A stretch of 64,000 nt of DNA, taken from an uncultured Pelagibacteraceae bacterium. Its GTDB lineage: Bacteria; Pseudomonadota; Alphaproteobacteria; Pelagibacterales; AG-422-B15. Below are positions 1 to 9,035 of the stretch, piece by piece (within the stretch, counting starts at the first letter, position 1; each line of letters starts with the position of its first letter). The notes beneath the pieces are model-generated. The model was not told the DNA's origin and ran no database searches. It saw only the letters and a list, made by a program, of their open reading frames with translations. The translations under genes and the position numbers were made by a program. The stretch spans positions 270,706-334,705 of the forward strand of contig CACNCV010000001.1 in assembly GCA_902619105.1 (NCBI GenBank), given 5' to 3'.

Positions 1-1024
1 TAAAAGATTTGACGAGTCACTATATGCAAGAGAAATTGCAAATACAATTGGATCAAGTCACAATGAAGTTAAAATTGGATACAAACATATACAAGAAATA
101 ATCCAACTTATTCCAGAAATATACGATGAACCATTTTCTGACTCATCCCAACTTGTAACTTATTTATTATCAAAATTTGCTAGAAGTAAAGTAACTGTTG
201 CTTTATCGGGTGATGGCGGTGATGAGTTGTTTGGAGGTTATAATAGATATTTATGGTCATCAAGAATTCTTTCTATTCCATTAAAAATAAGAAAAATTAT
301 TGCTTATACACTCAGAAATATATCCGGTAATATTTTTACAAAAATTGAAGATATAGGAATATCCTCGGGGTTAATTAACCACAACTACCAACTATCAGAT
401 AAGCTTAACAAATTATCATTTCTTTTAGATAAAGATAATTTTGAACAGTTATATCAAAATCTTTTATATAATTATATAGATTATAGAGACCAAAATGTTG
501 TTTTAGATTTTGATAAAACAAATGATGTGATTTCGAAATATCAAATACCAGAAAATTTATCAAATATTATCGAAAAAATGATGTATTTTGATTCAAAAAT
601 TTACCTACCAGATGATATATTATGTAAGGTTGATAGAGCATCAATGTCAGTAGGCTTAGAAACTCGGATTCCCTTTTTAGATAAACAAGTAATCGAGTTT
701 GCATGGAACTTGCCTATCGAAAAAAAGGTAAATCGAGGTAATTCAAAAATTATTTTAAAAGAACTGCTCTCAGATTACATTCCAAATAACTTAATTAACA
801 GGCCCAAAATGGGATTTGCTGTTCCAATTGCAAATTGGTTGAGAGGCCCGTTAAAAGAATTTGCAAGTGAAAAAATATTTTCTGCAGTAAATCATAAAGA
901 AAATTATTTCAATTCAGAAATTGTAATTTCTAAATGGCATGAACATTTATCTGGCAAACAAAATTGGCATTACTTCTTATGGAATATAATTGTATTTCAA
1001 TCATGGTTAGAATATAACAAGTAA
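1..1024 (+). CDS. asnB: Asparagine synthase (glutamine-hydrolysing) family protein, C-terminal part
   Basis: The frame is open from the left edge, so the N-terminal glutaminase half and the start codon lie outside the window. The visible part is the ATP-dependent amide-transfer domain: DEPFSDSS, then VTVALSGDGGDELFGGY (near 196-240), KVDRASMSVGLETRIPFLD (near 627-681) and RPKMGFAVPIANWLRGPLKE (near 802-860), all hallmarks of the family. The next gene starts 3 bases after the stop, so it is the head of the visible polysaccharide operon. In such operons AsnB relatives often amidate the carboxyl group of sugar acids rather than make asparagine; that role is inferred from context only, and ordinary asparagine synthesis is the alternative. 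Confidence 0.9.
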   Translation, partial: KRFDESLYAREIANTIGSSHNEVKIGYKHIQEIIQLIPEIYDEPFSDSSQLVTYLLSKFARSKVTVALSGDGGDELFGGYNRYLWSSRILSIPLKIRKIIAYTLRNISGNIFTKIEDIGISSGLINHNYQLSDKLNKLSFLLDKDNFEQLYQNLLYNYIDYRDQNVVLDFDKTNDVISKYQIPENLSNIIEKMMYFDSKIYLPDDILCKVDRASMSVGLETRIPFLDKQVIEFAWNLPIEKKVNRGNSKIILKELLSDYIPNNLINRPKMGFAVPIANWLRGPLKEFASEKIFSAVNHKENYFNSEIVISKWHEHLSGKQNWHYFLWNIIVFQSWLEYNK

Positions 1025-1027
1025 AAT

Positions 1028-2323
1028 ATGGTAAACTCAAAAATTAAAATTGCAATAGTTGGATTAGGGTACGTAGGGTTGCCTATTGCAATTGAATTTG
1101 GTAAATATTTTAAAACAATCGGATTTGATATATCAAAGACCAAAATACAAAGCTTCAAGAAAAAGCTTGATCCTAATAAAGAGGTCTCTTCAAGTGAATT
1201 TTATAAAGCAAAAAATTTAACATTTACAAATTCTTCAACAAAACTTTCAAAAGCAAATATAATCATAATTACCGTACCCACTCCAATAGATAAATCTCGA
1301 AAACCTGACCTCAGTCATTTAAAAAATAGTTCTTTATTAGTTGGTAAAGTTATGAAGAAGAGCTGTATTGTTGTATATGAGTCTACTGTATATCCTGGTG
1401 TAACCGAAGAAGTATGTGTGCCAATTTTAGAAAAATCGTCAAAGCTTAAATGGAAGAAAGATTTTTTTGTTGGTTATAGCCCTGAAAGAATAAATCCAGG
1501 AGATAATAAGAAAACCCTAACCAATATAACTAAAGTAGTATCAGGAGATACTCCAAGTTCTCTAAAAATAATTTCTAAAATCTATAAAAAGATAATTAAA
1601 GCAGGAGTATATGAAGCTGAAAGTATTAAGGTTGCTGAGGCAGCCAAAGTAATTGAAAATACTCAAAGAGACATTAACATTGCGTTGATGAATGAGCTAT
1701 CTCTGATTTTCGAAAAGATGGCAATAAACACTTCTCAAGTATTAGAAGCGGCATCAACAAAATGGAATTTTCAACACTTCAAACCTGGTTTAGTTGGCGG
1801 ACATTGTATAGGTGTGGATCCTTATTATTTGGTATATAAAGCATCTGAGTTAGGCATTCATACAGAAGTAATCCAATCTGGAAGAAAAATTAATGACAGA
1901 ATGCCTAATTATGTATCGAACAAAGTTGTTAATGAACTTGCAAAAAAAAATCTAAAATTTAGAGAATCAAAAATTATAATTTTAGGACTTACATTCAAAG
2001 AAAATGTATCTGATATAAGAAATTCTAAAATGATCGAAGTTTACAAATATTTAAAGTCTTACAATATTAATTTATTTGCTTACGATCCATATATTAATAA
2101 AAAAGATATTTACCGCTCTCATAAGATAAAACTTTACGAATGGAATGAACTTCCCAATGAGTCGGACGCAATAATTTATGGTGTATCTCACAAACAATTA
2201 AAAAAGATTAAAATTTTAAAATTTAGAGAACTTTTGAACAGTTCTGGAATACTTTACGATATTCAATCAAATTTAAATATCGTTGATGCAATAAAAAATA
2301 ATGTTAAAATTTGGCAACTATAA
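1028..2323 (+). CDS. Nucleotide-sugar dehydrogenase, TviB/WbpO-like (UDP-N-acetylhexosamine to UDP-hexosaminuronate)
   Basis: This 431-residue cytoplasmic enzyme should oxidise C6 of a UDP-N-acetylhexosamine with two NAD+. The N-terminal Rossmann motif GLGYVGLP is at residues 12-19, YSPERINPGD lies near 155, and the catalytic-cysteine motif GGHCIGVDPYYL near residues 257-268 carries the nucleophile Cys. The ASTKWNFQHFKPGLVGG stretch just before it resembles TviB/WbpO (N-acetylated substrates) more than Ugd. It sits 3 bases after asnB and before a GT4 transferase, consistent with making an acidic sugar for the surface glycan. The family is secure; the exact substrate (GlcNAc or GalNAc form) is not readable. 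Confidence 0.9.
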   Translation: MVNSKIKIAIVGLGYVGLPIAIEFGKYFKTIGFDISKTKIQSFKKKLDPNKEVSSSEFYKAKNLTFTNSSTKLSKANIIIITVPTPIDKSRKPDLSHLKNSSLLVGKVMKKSCIVVYESTVYPGVTEEVCVPILEKSSKLKWKKDFFVGYSPERINPGDNKKTLTNITKVVSGDTPSSLKIISKIYKKIIKAGVYEAESIKVAEAAKVIENTQRDINIALMNELSLIFEKMAINTSQVLEAASTKWNFQHFKPGLVGGHCIGVDPYYLVYKASELGIHTEVIQSGRKINDRMPNYVSNKVVNELAKKNLKFRESKIIILGLTFKENVSDIRNSKMIEVYKYLKSYNINLFAYDPYINKKDIYRSHKIKLYEWNELPNESDAIIYGVSHKQLKKIKILKFRELLNSSGILYDIQSNLNIVDAIKNNVKIWQL

Positions 2324-2370
2324 ATAGCTGAATCAGTAGCTTAAAAAACATTATTTAAATTGAATTAGCG

Positions 2371-3498
2371 ATGAAAGAAAAAAAGAACGTTTTACTGTAT
2401 TATGTGAATACTGATTGGGGTTTTTTATCACATAGACTAGAGCTTGCAAAAAAAGCCTTATCTGAGGGTTATGAGGTTCATTTAATGACAAACATAACGG
2501 ACCACAAAAAATTTATTGAAAATGAAGGTATCATTATTCACGAAAGTAACTTAAGTAGAGGTTATAATATTTTAAAAGATGTAACTGCTATTTATTCTTT
2601 TATAAGAACTGTATTAAAAATTAAACCTGAAATTATTCATTCAGTATCAAATAAAAATAATATCATTTGTGGTATTTTGGGCAATTTTCTTGGTATAAAA
2701 AAAATAATTTTAGCTGTTTCAGGTTTAGGTTATATATTTATTAGAAAAAATTTAGTCAGCAAAATCGCAAGAAAAATCATTTCAACTTCTTTTAGTTTAG
2801 CAATTAATAAAAAAGATACTTTCATAATAGTTCAAAATAGTATTGATCAAAAAATAGTTAAAAATTTTATAAAAAAAAAAATAAATAAAAAAAATATAAT
2901 TTTAATAAAAGGATCAGGAGTTAATACAAAATATTTTTATCCTGTAAAAGAAGCCGAGGGTAAGTTAAATATATCACTAGTTGCAAGAATGATTTATGAC
3001 AAAGGTATTAAAGAGTTTGTTGAAGCAGCTATAATTTTAAAAAAAAAATATGTTAATATTGAATTTAATCTCTATGGTGACCCTGATAAATACAATCCTA
3101 CTTCTATTCCTATTCAAACATTAAATGAATGGAATACTAAAAAAATCATCAATTGGAGGGGTTATGTGGATGACACTTTATCAATCTATCACAAGTCACA
3201 CATTATTGTGTTACCAAGCTATAGAGAAGGTATGCCTAAAGTAATTTTAGAAGCTTCAGCGTGCGGCAGACCGTGCATTGTAACTAATGTTGCAGGATGC
3301 AATGAGTCTATAAGAGTTAATCAAACGGGCCTATTAGTTGAATTATATAATGTTAATGATCTTGTAGAAAAGATTGAATTATTAATTTTGAATAAAGATA
3401 TGAGAATAAAAATGGGAAAAGAGGCAAGGAAATTTTCTGAAAAAGTATTTGATATTAATATGATTAATTCAAAACAATTAAGTTTGTATAAGACATAA
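2371..3498 (+). CDS. Glycosyltransferase family 4 (GT-B) for surface polysaccharide
   Basis: A 375-residue GT-B transferase. The N-terminal half begins with a LLYYVNTDWGFLSHRLELA stretch that resembles capsule and O-antigen GT4 enzymes. The C-terminal half has SLVARMIYDKGIKEFVEAA, LPSYREGMPKVILEASACGR and IVTNVAGCNE, which together make the donor-binding E-x7-E region (EASACGRPCIVTNVAGCNE). It should transfer a sugar from a nucleotide donor to a lipid-linked intermediate on the cytoplasmic face. A 47-base gap separates it from the dehydrogenase, and only 4 bases separate it from the phosphoglycosyl transferase. Donor and acceptor cannot be told from sequence. Confidence 0.9.
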   Translation: MKEKKNVLLYYVNTDWGFLSHRLELAKKALSEGYEVHLMTNITDHKKFIENEGIIIHESNLSRGYNILKDVTAIYSFIRTVLKIKPEIIHSVSNKNNIICGILGNFLGIKKIILAVSGLGYIFIRKNLVSKIARKIISTSFSLAINKKDTFIIVQNSIDQKIVKNFIKKKINKKNIILIKGSGVNTKYFYPVKEAEGKLNISLVARMIYDKGIKEFVEAAIILKKKYVNIEFNLYGDPDKYNPTSIPIQTLNEWNTKKIINWRGYVDDTLSIYHKSHIIVLPSYREGMPKVILEASACGRPCIVTNVAGCNESIRVNQTGLLVELYNVNDLVEKIELLILNKDMRIKMGKEARKFSEKVFDINMINSKQLSLYKT

Positions 3499-3502
3499 TC
3501 AA

Positions 3503-4063
3503 ATGAAAAAATTTATAGAAATATTATTTGTAATTTTTTTGATTTTAATACTAACAGTGCCTATAATCGCATTATATACTGTTATATTCATAACTACTAA
3601 GGGCTCTCCTATTTTTTGGTCTGACAGGATTGGGATGAATAATAAAACTTTTAAAATGCCAAAATTTAGGACTCTTGATATAGATACTCCTTTGGTTGCT
3701 ACACATTTGATTGACGAAAAGAATCTAAAATTTTCTCCCTGCGGTTCTTTTTTAAGAAGATACAGTCTTGATGAATTACCTCAGCTTTTTTCAATAATCA
3801 AAGGTGATTTAGCCTTAGTAGGGCCAAGGCCGGCATTATTCAATCAATATGATTTAATAAATTTGAGAACAAAATTTAATGTACACAAAATAAAACCAGG
3901 TATTACTGGTTGGGCACAGGTTAATGGAAGGGATAATTTAAGTATAAAAGAAAAAGTTGAGTATGACGTTGAATACCTTCAAAAAAGGTCAATAAAATTT
4001 GACTTGTATATTTTATTTTTAACTTTTTTCAAAATTATTAAAAATTCTGATATCAGGCACTAA
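3503..4063 (+). CDS. Short monotopic phosphoglycosyl transferase (bacterial sugar transferase, PglC-like)
   Basis: This enzyme should start glycan assembly by moving a phospho-sugar from UDP to undecaprenyl phosphate. At 186 residues it is the minimal single-domain form, lacking the multi-helix N-terminal region of WcaJ/WbaP. It has one hydrophobic helix (about residues 5-31) that would form the re-entrant membrane anchor. Visible motifs are KMPKFRTL, the catalytic Asp-Glu dyad in YSLDELPQLFSIIKGDLALVGPRPAL, and KPGITGWAQVNGRD. Its stop is directly followed by the FlaA1-type dehydratase start, which suggests the primed sugar is a diacetamido or other 4,6-dehydrated derivative. That substrate link is inference. 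Confidence 0.92.
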   Translation: MKKFIEILFVIFLILILTVPIIALYTVIFITTKGSPIFWSDRIGMNNKTFKMPKFRTLDIDTPLVATHLIDEKNLKFSPCGSFLRRYSLDELPQLFSIIKGDLALVGPRPALFNQYDLINLRTKFNVHKIKPGITGWAQVNGRDNLSIKEKVEYDVEYLQKRSIKFDLYILFLTFFKIIKNSDIRH

Positions 4064-5905
4064 ATGAAAGATATTATTAATTCATTATCGAGATCACAAA
4101 AAAAACTATTAGCAATAACATTTGATATAGTCCTTTCGATTACAGCAACTTCGTTTGCTATATTTATATACTTTAATATGTTTACATTCTTTAACCTTGG
4201 CGTGGTTGGAATTTATTTATTTTTTATCATCAATTTTATTATCTCATTCTCAATATTTAGTTTGTATAAACAAGTATTTAGATATTTTAGTTTTAAAAAT
4301 ATCATAAACATACTTTACGCTTTTTTTATATATTTAGCTTTAAACTTAATATTTCTTGAAATTATTGAATTCAAATTATTAAATATGCAAATTATATTAT
4401 TTCAATCATTATCATTCTTTATGATGGTCATTATTTCCAGACTGGCTTTCATTTCATATATCTCTAGAAAAGATTCTAATCATTCGACAAGTTCTATTGT
4501 TTTATATGGAGTTACTGAGAATTCAGTAAATTTATTTAATTTGCTGAATAATACAAAGTTAAATCAAGTTGTATTTTTTATTGATGACGATTCAAAATAT
4601 CGTAAAAGTAGTATTAGTACTGTGCCAATTAAACATACTAAAGATTTAGACAAATTAATAAAAAAATATTCTCCAGATGAAGTAATTATTTCAGACAAAT
4701 ACGATTTAAATGCGAAACGAAATATAATTAAATCTCTTGAAAGTTATAACTTAAGAATAAGGTTAATCCCAAATCTAGAGAATATTACAGAAACTTATTT
4801 GAGAAGCAGCTATTCAGAGCCTCTTTCATTAGAAGACCTTGTAGATAGAAAGAAAATGAAGTCCACTGATATAAAATTTATTTTTAAAAATAAAAAAATA
4901 CTTGTTACAGGCGCTGGTGGCACTATTGGATCTGAGCTGGTTAGGCAAATTTACGCAAATGATTGTAAGGAACTGATAATGTTAGATAATTCAGAATATA
5001 ATTTATATTCAATCAACAAAGAGATTAGTAATTTAAATGACAAATATAATAAAAATATCATTACTAATTCGTTGCTGGTTAATATTAAGGATAAGAAAAA
5101 ATTAGAACGTGTTTTTAAAATATATAAACCAGATTACGTTTTTCATGCTGCTGCATATAAGCATGTTTCAATTCTTGAAGAAAATGTTTTTGAGGCTGTT
5201 GAAAATAATTTCTATGGAACAAAAAATTTAGTTGATATAGCAACAAAGGAAAATATTGAGAGGTTTTGCTTTGTTTCTACCGATAAAGCAGTAAATCCAA
5301 AGACAATAATGGGCTGTAGTAAAAGACTTGCTGAGTTATATATACAATCTGTATATCAAAACTTGTCTAAAAAGAAATTAACTTGTCCAAAATTTTCGAT
5401 TGTAAGATTTGGAAATGTATTCAATTCTTCAGGGTCTGTAGTTCCTCTTTTTAATCAGCAAATTAGTACTGGTGGCCCTGTTACTGTCACAAGTAAAGAA
5501 GTAGAAAGATATTTTATGTCAATTACTGAAGCAGTAAATTTAATTCTTCAATCTACTAATTTATCAAGCGATTGTTCTATTTTTGTATTAGATATGGGAA
5601 GCCCAATTAAAATTATTGATTTAGCTCGGAGACTTATTCGTCTTTCAGGCCTGAGTGAAAAAAATAATGAAAATCCTGATGGCGATATAGAAATAAAAAT
5701 AACAGGTATTTCAAGTTATGAAAAAATAACCGAAGAATTGTCTATTAATAAAAATCTATCTTACACTGAGCATGAGAGTATATTTAAGGATAAGTTAGAG
5801 CTAATTGATAAGGTTGACCTAGACTTGCTGTATCAAAATCTATTAAAATCTATGGAAATTGAGGACGAGGTAACAATAAAAAAATTATTGAATAACTTTA
5901 ATTAA
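4064..5905 (+). CDS. Membrane-anchored nucleotide-sugar 4,6-dehydratase/epimerase, WbpM/FlaA1/CapD family
   Basis: A 613-residue protein with about four N-terminal membrane helices (residues 15-130), a first Rossmann-like region, and a second extended SDR domain starting at VTGAGGTIGSELVRQI (about residue 281). The usual Y-x3-K catalytic pair is MGCSK, with Met in the Tyr position, after STDKAVNPKTI; this Met is known in the large WbpM-type members. VRFGNVFNSSGSVVPLF and VERYFMSITEAVNL complete the family signature. It likely converts UDP-GlcNAc to the 4-keto-6-deoxy sugar. It starts directly after the phosphoglycosyl transferase stop, and its end overlaps the convergent ugd by 8 bases. Confidence 0.93.
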   Translation: MKDIINSLSRSQKKLLAITFDIVLSITATSFAIFIYFNMFTFFNLGVVGIYLFFIINFIISFSIFSLYKQVFRYFSFKNIINILYAFFIYLALNLIFLEIIEFKLLNMQIILFQSLSFFMMVIISRLAFISYISRKDSNHSTSSIVLYGVTENSVNLFNLLNNTKLNQVVFFIDDDSKYRKSSISTVPIKHTKDLDKLIKKYSPDEVIISDKYDLNAKRNIIKSLESYNLRIRLIPNLENITETYLRSSYSEPLSLEDLVDRKKMKSTDIKFIFKNKKILVTGAGGTIGSELVRQIYANDCKELIMLDNSEYNLYSINKEISNLNDKYNKNIITNSLLVNIKDKKKLERVFKIYKPDYVFHAAAYKHVSILEENVFEAVENNFYGTKNLVDIATKENIERFCFVSTDKAVNPKTIMGCSKRLAELYIQSVYQNLSKKKLTCPKFSIVRFGNVFNSSGSVVPLFNQQISTGGPVTVTSKEVERYFMSITEAVNLILQSTNLSSDCSIFVLDMGSPIKIIDLARRLIRLSGLSEKNNENPDGDIEIKITGISSYEKITEELSINKNLSYTEHESIFKDKLELIDKVDLDLLYQNLLKSMEIEDEVTIKKLLNNFN

Positions 5906-7061
5906 TTTTAAATAAGTCTCTAGTATATACCTTTTCTTTTACAGAACTTAAATTTCTATGATTTCTATTTGCAATAATAAGGTCACATTTTTGTTTGAAC
6001 TTCTCCAAGTTTGTTTCAACCCTAGAATTGAAGAATTTTTTTGAATTTATCAAAGGTTCATAAATTATAATTTTTATTCCTTTTGCTTTAATTCTTTTCA
6101 TAATGCCTTGTATTGCACTTGATTTTATATTTGAAGATTGATTTTTCATTGTTAGTCTATAAATGCCCACGTTTTTTGGTTTTAAAGATAAAATATGATC
6201 TGACACAAAGTCTTTTCTTGTTCTGTTGGCATCAACTATTGCTCTAATGATGTTATTTGGAACTTTCTCGTAATTAGAGAGTAATTGTTTCGTATCTTTT
6301 GGTAAACAATACCCCCCATATCCAAATGATGGATTATTATAGTAGTCCCCAATTCTATGATCTAGAGAAACACCCTTTATAATTTTTTTTGTTTCAATAT
6401 TGTTTGCAATAGAAAAGCTATCAAGCTCATTAAAAAAAGCAATTCTCATTGCCAGAAAACTGTTTGAAAATAATTTTACTGCCTCAGCTTCACTAGAGCT
6501 CATGTAAAGGACTTGAGCTTTATTTTTACACATTTGTAAGAGTAATTTTCCAAACTTTTTACCTTCACTCTTTGTCGATCCTATAACTATTCTTGAAGGA
6601 TTTATATTATCTGATATGGAAAGACCTTCTCTTAAAAATTCAGGAGAAAAAAAGATTTTTTTGTGTTTGAGTTTTTTTTTCATACTTTCTGTAAAGCCCA
6701 CAGGTACTGTTGATTTTATAATAATATTTGCCTTACTTTTTGAATGAATAATTGACTCTAATGACTGCTCTACTGAACTTGTGTCAAATGTGTTGGTTTT
6801 TTCATTATAGTCAGTTGGTGTTGCAATTATAATGTATTCTGCATCAAATATTGCTTCATTAAGTGAGTCGCATGCCACATAATTTGTTTTATTATTTTTA
6901 ATATATTTACTAATTTCTTTATCTTGAAAGGGTGAAAGATTATTATTGATTAATTTAGTTTTATTTCTATCTACATCATAAATTTTTATTGAATGATATT
7001 TAGATAGTAAAACTGCTAAAGAAAAACCAACATATCCAGCTCCTATACAAGCAATTTTCAT
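5898..7061 (-). CDS. ugd: UDP-glucose 6-dehydrogenase
   Basis: It oxidises UDP-glucose to UDP-glucuronate with two NAD+, for acidic surface polysaccharide. The 387 residues match the E. coli Ugd length. Motifs are GAGYVGFSLA at residues 7-16, FSPEFLREG, and the catalytic-cysteine segment NNPSFGYGGYCLPKDTKQL, followed by GIYRLTMK. It is transcribed against the polysaccharide operon and overlaps the end of the dehydratase by 8 bases. It is therefore a separate transcription unit, probably read from the very AT-rich spacer 7062-7210. With the TviB/WbpO-like enzyme this gives two different sugar-acid dehydrogenases in one locus. Confidence 0.95.
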   Translation of the reverse strand: MKIACIGAGYVGFSLAVLLSKYHSIKIYDVDRNKTKLINNNLSPFQDKEISKYIKNNKTNYVACDSLNEAIFDAEYIIIATPTDYNEKTNTFDTSSVEQSLESIIHSKSKANIIIKSTVPVGFTESMKKKLKHKKIFFSPEFLREGLSISDNINPSRIVIGSTKSEGKKFGKLLLQMCKNKAQVLYMSSSEAEAVKLFSNSFLAMRIAFFNELDSFSIANNIETKKIIKGVSLDHRIGDYYNNPSFGYGGYCLPKDTKQLLSNYEKVPNNIIRAIVDANRTRKDFVSDHILSLKPKNVGIYRLTMKNQSSNIKSSAIQGIMKRIKAKGIKIIIYEPLINSKKFFNSRVETNLEKFKQKCDLIIANRNHRNLSSVKEKVYTRDLFKIN

Positions 7062-7210
7062 TGTTTAACTATTAATTATATTTTTTTTAATTATTTAATT
7101 ATAATAATTTTTTAATTTATACATGTATTATATTATGACTAGAAATATATTCAAAAATATATAAATTATACAATAATTCTTACAACAATATCCTCACTAC
7201 ATGATTAAAT

Positions 7211-7735
7211 ATGCAAAATAATAAAAAGATATGGAAAGTAAAGACCTCGAAAATTCATGGCTCAGGCGTATTTGCATCACAAAATATTAAAAAAGGTACA
7301 AGAATTATCGAATATATTGGTCAAAAGATTTCAAAAAAAGAAGGAGATAAAAGGTCAGAAAGAAGAATAAAAAAATACTTAAACTCTAAAGAAACAGGAT
7401 CAGTATATATTTTTGAGCTTAACTCAAAGTATGATATTGACGGGTCATACTTATACAACAAGGCACGCTACATAAACCATTCATGCAATCCTAACTGTGA
7501 AGTAGATATTATCAGAGGTAAGATCTGGATTTCTTCTATAAAGAATATAAAAATTGGCGAAGAATTAAGTTATGACTATGGATATGAGTTTGATAAAGAA
7601 GATTTTACAGATCATGTTTGTAAGTGTGGATCAAAAAAGTGTATAGGTTATATAATTAGTCAAGATGATTGGAAAAAATACAAATTTTGGAAAAAAAAAC
7701 TAAGTAAAAATATTCGTACAAAAGTATCTATTTGA
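7211..7735 (+). CDS. SET-domain protein lysine methyltransferase with post-SET zinc site
   Basis: A compact 174-residue SET domain. HGSGVFA at 16-22 (SAM-binding SET-N), RYINHSCNPNC at 86-96 and ELSYDYG at 118-124 form the knot-like active site. C137, C139 and C144 make a C-x-C-x4-C post-SET motif which, with C96, would hold a zinc ion. There is no signal peptide. The target is unknown; known bacterial SET enzymes modify histone-like, ribosomal or host proteins. The O-antigen ligase starts 3 bases after the stop, so the two are co-transcribed, an odd pairing. An upstream ATG at 7201 is in another frame and stops after six codons. Family certain, substrate unknown. Confidence 0.9.
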   Translation: MQNNKKIWKVKTSKIHGSGVFASQNIKKGTRIIEYIGQKISKKEGDKRSERRIKKYLNSKETGSVYIFELNSKYDIDGSYLYNKARYINHSCNPNCEVDIIRGKIWISSIKNIKIGEELSYDYGYEFDKEDFTDHVCKCGSKKCIGYIISQDDWKKYKFWKKKLSKNIRTKVSI

Positions 7736-7738
7736 AAA

Positions 7739-9004
7739 ATGATTGATAAAAAATTAATTATAAATTTTTCATCAATTATATATTATTTAATTCCAATAAG
7801 TTTATTAACTGGACCTCTTATTCCTGAGTTAATATTACTCTTTATTAATTTAGTTTTTTTATTTTATTCTATAAAGGAAAAAGATTGGTTCTATTTTAAC
7901 AATAATTTTACAAAATTCTTTTTACTCTTTTATATTTACCTTATTTCAAGGTCTTTTTTTTCTGAAAATCCATATTTATCTCTTGAAAGTTCACTTTTCT
8001 ACTTTAGGTTTGGAATTTTTGCATTAGCCACTTGGTTTTTAATAATTAATAAAAGAAATTTTATAAAAGAATTCGCTTTATTCTTAATTATTACTTTTAT
8101 TATTGCGACTATTGACGGTTATTATCAATATTTTAACAATAGCACTAATATATTTGGCTTTGAAAGCCCTGGTACAAGAATGTCATTAACATTTAACGAC
8201 AATCTAACTTTAGGAAGCTTTTTAGCGAGAATTTTCCCGCTATTATTTGCAGTCATGATCTATTCATTTAATAAAACTAATTTAAATCTCATTTATTTAT
8301 TTTTTACTTTTATACTTGTAGATACGCTTATCTATCTTTCAGGTGAACGAACTGCATTCGGTCTTATTACTCTTGCCACAGTATTCTTAATTCTCGTAAT
8401 TAATGAATATAAGTTATTAAGATTATTTGCATTAGCTGTTTCTATTATAATTATTACTATAATTACCATTTTATCTCCTGAAATTAGAGCACGAAATATT
8501 GAAGGCACTATTAATCAAATGACAAGTAAAATTACTAATCCATTAAATGATGAAATTAATGACACAAACGTAATTTTTAGCCCAGGACATCATACATTAA
8601 TTATGACTGCGATAAATATGTTTAAAGATAAGCCACTATTTGGGCATGGACCAAAACTTTATAGAGAGTTGTGTAACAATGATAAATATAAATTTAATGA
8701 TAATAGCTGTAGTACGCACCCTCATAATAATTATATTCAAGCCTTATCAGAAATAGGGATAATTGGATTAGGATTTATTTTAATTCTACTAATGTACTTA
8801 TTTTCAAAAATATTAAATCATATCTATAATAAAATTATTTTATCTAAAATTATACTCTCTGACTATGAGATTGCTCTAATAGCATGCTTTCTTCTAACCT
8901 TATGGCCATTTTTTCCATCTCAAAACTTATTTAATAATTGGATCAATATTATTTATTATTTGCCAGTAGGTTTTTATTTACAAAAAATTTATTCTAAAAA
9001 TTAA
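7739..9004 (+). CDS. O-antigen ligase / Wzy-type polymerase family membrane protein
   Basis: A 421-residue, very hydrophobic protein with about ten to twelve predicted helices. SGERTAFGL lies near residue 200. A long periplasmic loop follows, with SPGHHTLIMTAINMFKDKPL and FGHGPKLYRELC, then STHPHNNYIQALSEIGIIGL. This is the Wzy_C (WaaL-like) signature, with the conserved H-x-H-N-x3-Q region. The role is to ligate or polymerise undecaprenyl-linked glycan at the periplasmic face of the inner membrane, fitting the upstream polysaccharide genes. Ligase and polymerase cannot be separated by eye. Its end faces trhO across a 31-base spacer. Confidence 0.85.
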   Translation: MIDKKLIINFSSIIYYLIPISLLTGPLIPELILLFINLVFLFYSIKEKDWFYFNNNFTKFFLLFYIYLISRSFFSENPYLSLESSLFYFRFGIFALATWFLIINKRNFIKEFALFLIITFIIATIDGYYQYFNNSTNIFGFESPGTRMSLTFNDNLTLGSFLARIFPLLFAVMIYSFNKTNLNLIYLFFTFILVDTLIYLSGERTAFGLITLATVFLILVINEYKLLRLFALAVSIIIITIITILSPEIRARNIEGTINQMTSKITNPLNDEINDTNVIFSPGHHTLIMTAINMFKDKPLFGHGPKLYRELCNNDKYKFNDNSCSTHPHNNYIQALSEIGIIGLGFILILLMYLFSKILNHIYNKIILSKIILSDYEIALIACFLLTLWPFFPSQNLFNNWINIIYYLPVGFYLQKIYSKN

Positions 9005-9035
9005 TCTAATTAAACTTAAAAAATATTTACATTAA

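Noticed and set aside
7062-7210. Spacer between ugd and the SET gene as an origin or regulatory hub
   Set aside because: It is extremely AT-rich and contains a short ATACATGTAT palindrome, but no repeated boxes or further symmetry; two divergent promoters are enough to explain it.
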